6,080 bases of DNA. Source: Pseudonocardiaceae bacterium (GTDB lineage: Bacteria > Actinomycetota > Actinomycetes > Mycobacteriales > Pseudonocardiaceae). The position numbers and the translations under genes were made by a program. Below are positions 1-5,711 of the stretch, one piece after another. Positions within the stretch are counted from its first letter, which is position 1. Every line of letters begins with the position of its first letter. The DNA is taken from positions 1-6,080 of the forward strand of contig JAICSB010000210.1 of assembly GCA_025937115.1 (NCBI GenBank), read 5' to 3'. The notes beneath the pieces were generated by a model. That model was not told the DNA's origin and searched no databases. It worked only from the letters and a program-made list of their open reading frames with translations.

Positions 1-2345
1 AGATCCGGGCCGCGGGCGTCAGCGCCGGTGCCGATCTCGGCATGCTCGACGAAGTATGGTTCCACGGCCTGGCGCCAGGACTGCGCGTCCCATCCGGCGT
101 CCGCGTCGAGCTCCCCGAGCTCCTCCCACCGCTGGCGAGCAGCCAGCTCCACCCGGCGGAACAGCGCATTGCGAACCAGCACCCGGAAGGCCCGCACATT
201 GGCTGTCACCGGCGGAGGTCGCTGATCTATGGATGCCGGTACCGCGTCCTGCGCCTGCGGGTCTCGCAGTTTCTCCCATTCGTCCAGCAGGCTGGAGTCG
301 ACCTGGCGGACCAGTTCGCCGAGCCACTCCTCCAGGTCACGAAGCTCGTCGGTCTTGGCGTCCGCAGGCACCGTGCGGCGCAGCGCCTGGTAGGCGTTGG
401 CGAGGTAGCGCAGTACCAGCCCCTCAGAACGAGCCAGGCCGTAGAAGCCGACGTACTCGGTGAAGGTCATCGCCCGCTCGGCGAGATCCCGGGCCACTGA
501 CTTGGGGGACAGCCGGTGGTCGGCCACCCACGGGTGACCTGCCCGGTAGATCTCGAACGCGGCGTCGAGCAGCTCAGCCAGCGGCATCGGGTAGCTGACG
601 TCTTCCAGCAGCCGCATCCGCTCCTCGTACTCGATGCCCTCGGCTTTCATCGCCGTCACAGCCTCACCCTTGGCCTTGGACAGCTGCGCGCTCAATACCT
701 GCCGCGGATCATCGAGGGTGGCCTCGAGCACCGACAGCACGTCTAGCGGGTAGTCAACCGACTCCCGGTCGAGCAGCTCGATCGCGGCCAGCGCGAACGG
801 GGACAGCGCCTGGTTCAGCGCGAAGTCGAGTTGCAGGTCCCCGGTGAGCTGCACGGTGCGGCCCTGGGCGTCCGGGACCGCCAGCCGCTCCACGACGCCT
901 GCGGCCAGCAACGCTCGGTAGATCGCGATGGCCTGACGGATGTGCCGGCGCTGCGCGGGGCGTTCCTCGTGGTTGTCGGTAAGCAGGTGGCGCATCGCCG
1001 CGAACGCGTCACCGGGCCGGTTGGCGACGTTGAGCAGCATGGCGTGACTCACCGCGAAACTGGATGTCAACGGTTCTGGTTCGGCTGCGACCAGCCGGTC
1101 GAAGGTGCGATCGCTCCAGGACACCGATCCCTCGGCAGGTTTCTTGTGGACCACCCGGCGGCGCTTGCGGGGATCGTCTCCGGCCTTGGCCACGGCCTTG
1201 GTGTTCTGCACCACGTGTTCCGGGGCCTGCACGACGACGTCGCCCGCGGTGTCGTAGCCGGCCCGGCCGGCTCGCCCCGTGATCTGGTGGAACTCCCGGG
1301 CGGTGAGGTGGCGGGTGCGGGTGCCGTCGTACTTGCCCAGTGCGGTGAGCAACACCGTGCGGATCGGCACGTTGATCCCGACGCCGAGGGTGTCGGTACC
1401 ACAAATGATCTTCAGCAGGCCGGCCTGGGCGAGCCGCTCGACGAGCCGGCGATACCGCGGCAGCATCCCGGCGTGATGCACCCCGATCCCATGACGCACC
1501 AGCCGGGACAGGGTCCGTCCGAAACCAGCCGTGAACCGGAAGCCACCGATCAGGTCGGCGATGGCGTCCTTTTCTGCCCGAGTGCAGACGTTGATACTGG
1601 TCAGCGCCTGCGCCTGCTCGGCGGCCGACGCCTGAGTGAAGTGCACCACGTAGACCGGCGCCGCCTTGATGGCCAGCAGTTCTTCCAGCGTCTCGTGCAG
1701 CGGTGTCGTCACGTACCGGAAGTGCAGCGGAACCGGTCGCTGCGCGGAGTGGACCACCGCGGTGGGGCGGCCGGTACGCCGGGTCAAGTCCGGTTGAAAG
1801 CGGCTGACGTCTCCCAGTGTCGCGGACATCAGCAGGAACTGCGCCTTCGGGAGCTCGAGCAGCGGCACCTGCCACGCCCAGCCCCGGTCCGGGTCGGCGT
1901 AGTAGTGGAACTCGTCCATCACGACCAGGCCCACATCGGTATCCGCTCCGCTGCGCAGCGCCATGTTGGCCAGCACTTCAGCGGTGCAGCAGATGATGGG
2001 GGCATCGGCGTTGACGCTGGAGTCACCGGTCAGCATCCCAACCTGATCAGCACCGAAAACGTCGCATGCGGCGAAGAACTTCTCCGACACCAGTGCCTTG
2101 ATCGGCGCGGTGTAGACGCTGCGCCTGTGCTGCGCTAGTGCGGTCGCGTGCGCGCCGGTCGCGACCAGACTCTTACCGGACCCGGTCGGCGTGGCCAGGA
2201 TCACATTCGAGCCCGACACGATCTCTATCAGCGCCTCCTCCTGGGCCGGGTACAGCACCAGGCCCTGGTCTGAGACCCAGGCCACAAAGGCGTCGAAGAG
2301 CTCGTCGGGCCCGGTAGCGCCGGGTAGCGTCGCGGTGAGCGTCAT
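1..2345 (-). CDS. DExH-box RNA/DNA helicase with C-terminal DUF3516 region, partial (C-terminus beyond left edge)
   Basis: This is an ATP-dependent superfamily 2 helicase of the Ski2/Mtr4-like group, presumably cytoplasmic and acting on RNA or structured nucleic acid. Its substrate is not shown by the sequence. The frame is open for 781 codons from ATG 2345 to the left edge with no stop. Motifs in order: Q-motif-like LYPAQEEAL (about 31-39), Walker A ATPTGSGKS (51-59), DEFH Walker B (144-147), SAT motif III (174-176), GVHHAGMLPRYRR (288-300), motif V GTDTLGVGINVP (316-327) and motif VI QITGRAGRAG (354-363). Residues from about 390 on, including EPLTSSFAVSHAMLLNV, match my memory of the DUF3516 C-terminal region of actinobacterial helicases. 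Those proteins are usually somewhat over 800 residues, so only a short tail should be missing. The start is ATG 2345 or GTG 2354. An in-frame TGA at 2375-2373 rules out anything longer. The GTG has the better-placed GGGGG tract. The gene is divergent from the kinase. Confidence 0.93.
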   Translation of the reverse strand, partial: MTLTATLPGATGPDELFDAFVAWVSDQGLVLYPAQEEALIEIVSGSNVILATPTGSGKSLVATGAHATALAQHRRSVYTAPIKALVSEKFFAACDVFGADQVGMLTGDSSVNADAPIICCTAEVLANMALRSGADTDVGLVVMDEFHYYADPDRGWAWQVPLLELPKAQFLLMSATLGDVSRFQPDLTRRTGRPTAVVHSAQRPVPLHFRYVTTPLHETLEELLAIKAAPVYVVHFTQASAAEQAQALTSINVCTRAEKDAIADLIGGFRFTAGFGRTLSRLVRHGIGVHHAGMLPRYRRLVERLAQAGLLKIICGTDTLGVGINVPIRTVLLTALGKYDGTRTRHLTAREFHQITGRAGRAGYDTAGDVVVQAPEHVVQNTKAVAKAGDDPRKRRRVVHKKPAEGSVSWSDRTFDRLVAAEPEPLTSSFAVSHAMLLNVANRPGDAFAAMRHLLTDNHEERPAQRRHIRQAIAIYRALLAAGVVERLAVPDAQGRTVQLTGDLQLDFALNQALSPFALAAIELLDRESVDYPLDVLSVLEATLDDPRQVLSAQLSKAKGEAVTAMKAEGIEYEERMRLLEDVSYPMPLAELLDAAFEIYRAGHPWVADHRLSPKSVARDLAERAMTFTEYVGFYGLARSEGLVLRYLANAYQALRRTVPADAKTDELRDLEEWLGELVRQVDSSLLDEWEKLRDPQAQDAVPASIDQRPPPVTANVRAFRVLVRNALFRRVELAARQRWEELGELDADAGWDAQSWRQAVEPYFVEHAEIGTGADARGPD

Positions 2346-2428
2346 GGTGACCACGATCGTGCCCCCGGGCCGTCATCCGAGGCGAAGCGGGGCCGACCAG
2401 GGCGAAGGGGACAGCTCGGTGGGACGTG

Positions 2429-2467
2429 CCGACCGGGCTCCGGCGGGATAATCTGGTCCCCGGTCGG
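2429..2467. promoter_or_regulatory. Candidate operator/promoter between helicase and kinase: 9-bp inverted repeat around a GATAAT element
   Basis: CCGACCGGG at 2429-2437 and its exact reverse complement CCCGGTCGG at 2459-2467 flank a 21-base spacer. The arm centres are 30 bp apart, about three helical turns. Near the symmetry centre lies GATAAT (2447-2452), a reasonable -10 hexamer for the kinase. It would place transcription start near 2459 and leave a leader of about 65 nt. No convincing -35 hexamer is visible 16-18 bp upstream. The repeat could bind a dimeric regulator, or it could be chance in GC-rich DNA. Confidence 0.35.
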
Positions 2468-2522
2468 GGATGCTGCGTGCCGTGCGCAAGCTCGGTGCAA
2501 AGGGGGGTGACCGCATATCGAC

Positions 2523-4016
2523 ATGGGTGAGCTGATCGCCGGTCACTACCGGGTGCTCGATCGAATCGGCGTTGGCGGCATGGGCATCGTCTGGCGGGCC
2601 ATGGACTTGCGGCTGCAGCGGCTGGTGGCGGTGAAACAGCTGCTGGTGCAGCCGAACCTGAGCCCTCGGGGGAGCGACGAAGCCCGTGCCCGGGCGCTGC
2701 GCGAGGCGCGCATCGCCGCACGCCTGCATCACCCGAACGCCATCGTCGTCTATGACGTGGCCGAGCACGAGGGTGAGCCCTGCCTGGTGATGGAGTACCT
2801 GCCGTCGCGCAGCCTCGCGGCGGTGCTGGCTGAGCGTGGCTGCCTCCCAGTTCCGGAAGTCGCCTCGATCGGCAGGCAGATCGCCTCGGCGTTGGCCGCC
2901 GCGCACGCCGCCCAGATCGTGCACCGCGACGTCAAGCCCGGGAATATCTTGATCACCGACGATGGCACCGCAAAGATCACCGACTTCGGCGTCTCGCGCG
3001 CCGCGGGTGATGTCACCGTCACCCAGACCGGGATGATGGCCGGTACCCCGGCCTACCTTGCACCGGAAGTGGCTCGCGGGCAGGTCCCGACGCCGGCGTC
3101 GGATGTCTTCTCCCTCGGCGCCACGCTCTACGCCTCAGTGGAGGGGTGCGGTCCGTTCGGCGACACCGACAACCCGCTCGCGCTGCTGCACGCGGTGGCG
3201 GGCGGCCAGGTGCGACCTCCCTGGCAGGCAGGCGCGCTATCAGCGGTGCTGATGAGGCTGCTGGCGACGGACCCGACGCAGCGTCCCGACATGCACCGCG
3301 CGAGCGAGCAACTCGCCGCAGTACGGACAACCCGCCCGGGTTCCACGTCAGGTGCCGCGCAGCAGCCGACCCGAGTGACCAGAATCGAGCGCGTGGACCC
3401 GACGCCGACCATGGAGTCCGTCCCGCTGGTCGATTCCGCACCGCAGGCGGCATCGTGGCTACCCGGTAGGTCCGCCGACAGTCCCCGTACCAGCCGCAGG
3501 CAGCGACGACTCAGAGTTGGCTTGCTCACCGGAGCTGTCCTGGCGGTGCTGGTGTTCACCGGAGTCGAAGCGCTGCTGTCCGGAGGCTCAGCCGGGCAAC
3601 AGGGGGCCAACGCCGTCGGGCAGCCGGCTGCGCCGGCGGCAACGCCGACCCGCGTCCTTCCCCCGCCGCCACAGGTACAGCGGGTGGACCACGCCCAGCC
3701 GATCGGATGGAGCGACGCCGGCCAACTTGTGATCGATTACTACAACGGGATGAACGACGTGTCGACGGCCTGGCAGCGGCTGTCACCCACCGCGCAGGCT
3801 GCCTTCGCCAGCGAGTCGGACTTTCGGTCGTACTGGAGTCAGTACTCCTCGGTGAGCGCCCGCAACGCCTTCGGGGTCACGGATAATTCCGACGGTTCGG
3901 TGCGCGTGCCCGTTGAGGTCACCTACAACGACGGCGCAAACGCCCAGGTGGTGAAGCGTGCGTTGCGGGTCACCCGGCTTAATGGCCAGCTACTCATCGA
4001 TTCGGATCCGCGGTGA
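2523..4016 (+). CDS. Membrane-anchored Ser/Thr protein kinase (PknB-like) with extracytoplasmic NTF2-like domain
   Basis: This 497-residue Hanks-type kinase is predicted to phosphorylate cytoplasmic proteins on Ser/Thr in response to an envelope signal. Visible elements: glycine loop GVGGMG (16-21), catalytic Lys38 in VAVKQL, alpha-C Glu61, catalytic loop HRDVKPGN (134-141, Asp136), DFG (154-156) and APE (180-182). The activation loop contains TVTQTG (165-170). Thr167 and Thr169 align with the autophosphorylated threonines of mycobacterial PknB. After a charged juxtamembrane stretch (about 270-330, ending in RRQRRLR) comes one membrane segment (about 332-352), then a Pro/Ala-rich linker (366-385). 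The C-terminal domain (about 395-497, from WSDAGQLVIDYYNGMND) resembles the NTF2-like ectodomains of actinobacterial kinases rather than PASTA repeats. ATG 2523 is the first start after an in-frame TGA at 2508-2510. AGGGGGG at 2501-2507 is a ribosome site at a slightly long spacing of 15. Its 3' end overlaps the convergent methyltransferase by 23 bp. All catalytic residues are intact; the ligand and targets are unknown. Confidence 0.95.
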   Translation: MGELIAGHYRVLDRIGVGGMGIVWRAMDLRLQRLVAVKQLLVQPNLSPRGSDEARARALREARIAARLHHPNAIVVYDVAEHEGEPCLVMEYLPSRSLAAVLAERGCLPVPEVASIGRQIASALAAAHAAQIVHRDVKPGNILITDDGTAKITDFGVSRAAGDVTVTQTGMMAGTPAYLAPEVARGQVPTPASDVFSLGATLYASVEGCGPFGDTDNPLALLHAVAGGQVRPPWQAGALSAVLMRLLATDPTQRPDMHRASEQLAAVRTTRPGSTSGAAQQPTRVTRIERVDPTPTMESVPLVDSAPQAASWLPGRSADSPRTSRRQRRLRVGLLTGAVLAVLVFTGVEALLSGGSAGQQGANAVGQPAAPAATPTRVLPPPPQVQRVDHAQPIGWSDAGQLVIDYYNGMNDVSTAWQRLSPTAQAAFASESDFRSYWSQYSSVSARNAFGVTDNSDGSVRVPVEVTYNDGANAQVVKRALRVTRLNGQLLIDSDPR

Positions 4017-4689
4017 TGCCGTCGGTTATGACCGGGCGGGTTACGATCGGGTGCCGGCAGACATAGGTCATGGCTGGCGGCAGGTGCCGCCAGAGCGTGC
4101 GGGTGGGCAGCACCTCGCCGAAGGTGCGCTCCAGCTCGCTGCGAAACCTGCGCGCAGCGGCTGTCCAGTAGCCCACGCTGTAAGCGGCGGCGGTGAACAC
4201 CCCGTCGGGCTGCAGCGCAGCGGCAAAGATCGTCAAGAACTCGCGCTGTTGCCGCGGTCCGAACAGGGTCCACGGCAGCACCGAGACGATCACATCGGCG
4301 CGGTCCACGCCGTGGTCGGCGAGGATGGCCGGAAGCGTGGCAGCATCCGCGGTGACCACTCGCACCCCGAGCTGGCGGGACCGCAACCGGTCGGCCAGCC
4401 CGGGGTCCTTCTCGACCGCGATCACCACCGCATCATGGTCTGCCTCTCGGACGATCGCCGTGGTGACCGCCCCGCCACCCGCACCGACCTCTACTACGAC
4501 TGCGGGACGCCCAGCATGGCCGGCTCCAGCCACCACAGCGGCCAGCCGCTGGGCTAGCTCAGGACCGGAGGGCAGCAGGGTGCCGACATCGCGAGGAGAC
4601 CGCGCTGCCGCCGCGAGAAAGGTGCCCCAGCCGCCACCGAGCGCGCGCTGGACGGGCTCTTGCGGATGCGAGGCAGAATGCGAGGCCAT
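3994..4689 (-). CDS. Class I SAM-dependent methyltransferase, PmtA / rRNA adenine dimethylase-like
   Basis: This 231-residue cytoplasmic Rossmann-fold protein is predicted to transfer methyl groups from S-adenosylmethionine. Motifs: an N-terminal FLAAAARSPRDVGTLLPSGPEL region (about 24-44), typical of the phospholipid N-methyltransferase-like family; SAM motif I VVVEVGAGGGAVT (64-76); acidic end of beta-2 in AVEKDP (91-96); DAATLP (115-120); VSVLPW (135-140); and the late motif WRHLPPAMTYVC (200-211). The LPW in place of NPPY and the late WRHLPP motif fit the PmtA-like group better than true KsgA/Erm enzymes. The substrate (lipid, small molecule or RNA) cannot be read from the sequence. The frame is open to TTG 4731 (245 residues). 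I prefer ATG 4689 because conserved sequence begins after it and a candidate transcription start lies near 4723. No good ribosome site precedes the ATG; AGGTGG at 4710-4705 is 15 nt away. The gene is convergent with the kinase and divergent from the isomerase-family gene. Confidence 0.88.
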   Translation of the reverse strand: MASHSASHPQEPVQRALGGGWGTFLAAAARSPRDVGTLLPSGPELAQRLAAVVAGAGHAGRPAVVVEVGAGGGAVTTAIVREADHDAVVIAVEKDPGLADRLRSRQLGVRVVTADAATLPAILADHGVDRADVIVSVLPWTLFGPRQQREFLTIFAAALQPDGVFTAAAYSVGYWTAAARRFRSELERTFGEVLPTRTLWRHLPPAMTYVCRHPIVTRPVITDGITADPNR

Positions 4690-4711
4690 AGAGCACAGTG
4701 CACACCACCTG

Positions 4712-4759
4712 GTGCGGCGCCGCACTACCAAGGTAACAAGTGCTCTGCCTGCGGGTCCT
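4712..4759 (-). promoter_or_regulatory. Candidate promoter and overlapping 14-bp palindromic operator for the methyltransferase
   Basis: GTGCGGCGCCGCAC at 4712-4725 is a perfect 14-bp palindrome. On the minus strand just upstream of it lies TACCTT (4735-4730), which fits the actinobacterial -10 pattern TANNNT. A weak -35-like AGGACC (4759-4754) lies 18 bp further upstream and matches TTGACA at three positions (GAC). A start of transcription near 4723 would put the palindrome directly on the initiation site, a common position for a repressor. The promoter calls are pattern matches only; the palindrome itself is certain. Confidence 0.35.
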
Positions 4760-4795
4760 GACGACCGCTCGCCAGGACCCGCGACAAACGACTAC

Positions 4796-4803
4796 GGGGA
4801 GGG
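4796..4803 (+). promoter_or_regulatory. Strong ribosome binding site that fixes the start of the isomerase-family gene
   Basis: GGGGAGGG ends 7 bases before ATG 4811, an ideal Shine-Dalgarno spacing. It decides the start, because the same frame is open far upstream (to about 4193) over sequence antisense to the methyltransferase. Conserved protein sequence begins only after this ATG. Confidence 0.75.
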
Positions 4804-4810
4804 CAATGCG

Positions 4811-5593
4811 ATGGCTCCGCTGAGCGAGGACCGATATCTCGACGCGCTGGCTGTGCAGTCGGCGCTGTTCGCTGAGGCGCTGGTCGGCGCCGATCTGCAG
4901 CAGCGGGTGGCGACCTGCCCGGACTGGACGTTGTACCAGCTCACCGAGCATCTCGGGCAGGCCCACCGGTGGGCCACCGCGATCGTCAGTCGACCGACCA
5001 CCACCCCGACCGACCGCAGTGAGCTGACCGCGACCGCGGCACCCGCGGACGCCGACAAGCTGGCCGCCTGGTTGCGCGATGGTGCTGGCGCGTTGGTGGA
5101 CGCGATTCGGGCGGCTGACCCGCGGACGCCCGTGTGGAGCTGGGCCGATGACCACAGCGTCGGTTTCTGGGGCCGACGGATGGCGCATGAGACCGCGGTG
5201 CACCGTGCCGACGCCGAGCTCGCGCTGGGTCGCGAGTTCACCCTGGAGGCTGATCTCGCCGCTGATGCGATCTCGGAATGGCTGGGTTTCCTCAGCAGGC
5301 CGCAAGCCGTGAAGCACCGCCCAGAGCTCGCCGAGCTGCGCGGACAGGGCCAGATCCTGCACCTGCATTCCACCGACCCTGGGCTTGGCGAGGCGGGGGA
5401 GTGGATCGTGCGCCGGACGCCGTCGGGTCCGGTCTGGGAGCACGGCCACACCAAAGGCGATGTCGCGGTGCGGGGTCCAGTGCTGCACCTGCTACTGGTG
5501 CTGATGCGTCGCGTCCCACCCAGCGAGGCGCCCATCGACGTGCTCGGCGACGCCAGCGTCCTGGAGCACTGGCTAGCGCACACCCAGTTCTGA
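4811..5593 (+). CDS. Mycothiol-dependent maleylpyruvate isomerase-family enzyme (TIGR03083-type)
   Basis: This 260-residue soluble protein belongs to the DinB-like mycothiol-dependent maleylpyruvate isomerase superfamily, which uses mycothiol as thiol cofactor in actinobacteria. The N-terminal metal-binding helical bundle (about 8-160) contains CPDWTLYQLTEHLGQAHRW (36-54) and RRMAHETAVHRADAELALG (122-140). His47, Glu127 and His131 occupy the positions of the His/Glu/His zinc triad known for Corynebacterium maleylpyruvate isomerase, so the metal site appears intact. A C-terminal MDMPI_C-like domain (about 183-258) begins at LHLHSTDPG and ends at LEHWLAHTQF. Length matches the family. Most members have no assigned substrate, and no gentisate-pathway neighbours are present, so maleylpyruvate isomerisation itself is not supported. 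The gene is divergent from the methyltransferase, which shares the upstream control region, and a weak hairpin follows the stop codon. Confidence 0.92.
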   Translation: MAPLSEDRYLDALAVQSALFAEALVGADLQQRVATCPDWTLYQLTEHLGQAHRWATAIVSRPTTTPTDRSELTATAAPADADKLAAWLRDGAGALVDAIRAADPRTPVWSWADDHSVGFWGRRMAHETAVHRADAELALGREFTLEADLAADAISEWLGFLSRPQAVKHRPELAELRGQGQILHLHSTDPGLGEAGEWIVRRTPSGPVWEHGHTKGDVAVRGPVLHLLLVLMRRVPPSEAPIDVLGDASVLEHWLAHTQF

Positions 5594-5612
5594 TTCCCGG
5601 GTCTGCGGCGGT

Positions 5613-5630
5613 TCTGCCCCGCATGGCAGA
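5613..5630 (+). terminator. Weak hairpin after the isomerase-family gene, possible terminator
   Basis: TCTGCC (5613-5618) and GGCAGA (5625-5630) form a perfect 6-bp stem with a 6-base loop, 20 bases after the stop codon. Only a short T-rich stretch (TGTTTACT) follows, so this is not a classic intrinsic terminator. Actinobacteria often use hairpins without a U-tract. Confidence 0.3.
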
Positions 5631-5636
5631 CACTGT

Positions 5637-5654
5637 TTACTGAGGTTACTGAGG
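5637..5654. repeat. Tandem direct repeat of 9 bp (two copies of TTACTGAGG)
   Basis: TTACTGAGG at 5637-5645 is followed immediately by an identical copy at 5646-5654. It lies in the intergenic space between the isomerase-family gene and the frameshifted cupin-like sequence. Two head-to-tail copies could be a regulator site or simple slippage; nothing in the sequence decides between them. Confidence 0.6.
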
Positions 5655-5711
5655 GTGAACAAGTAGCGGTCAGCCTCCGCCAGTGTTCTAAGGGTGATCG
5701 TTGAGGCCGGC

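Noticed and set aside
1009..1875. A 288-codon minus-strand frame inside the helicase region
   Set aside because: It is a different frame from the helicase and reads as Arg/Ala/Gly-rich shadow sequence without motifs.
831..2138. A 435-codon open frame on the plus strand, opposite the helicase
   Set aside because: It is antisense to a helicase with every SF2 motif intact. Its translation is low-complexity and rich in His, Arg, Gly and Gln, typical of a shadow frame in GC-rich coding DNA.
4193..4810. A long upstream extension of the isomerase-family frame, antisense to the methyltransferase
   Set aside because: A strong ribosome site precedes ATG 4811 and family similarity begins there. The extension overlaps the opposite-strand methyltransferase and has no recognisable domain.
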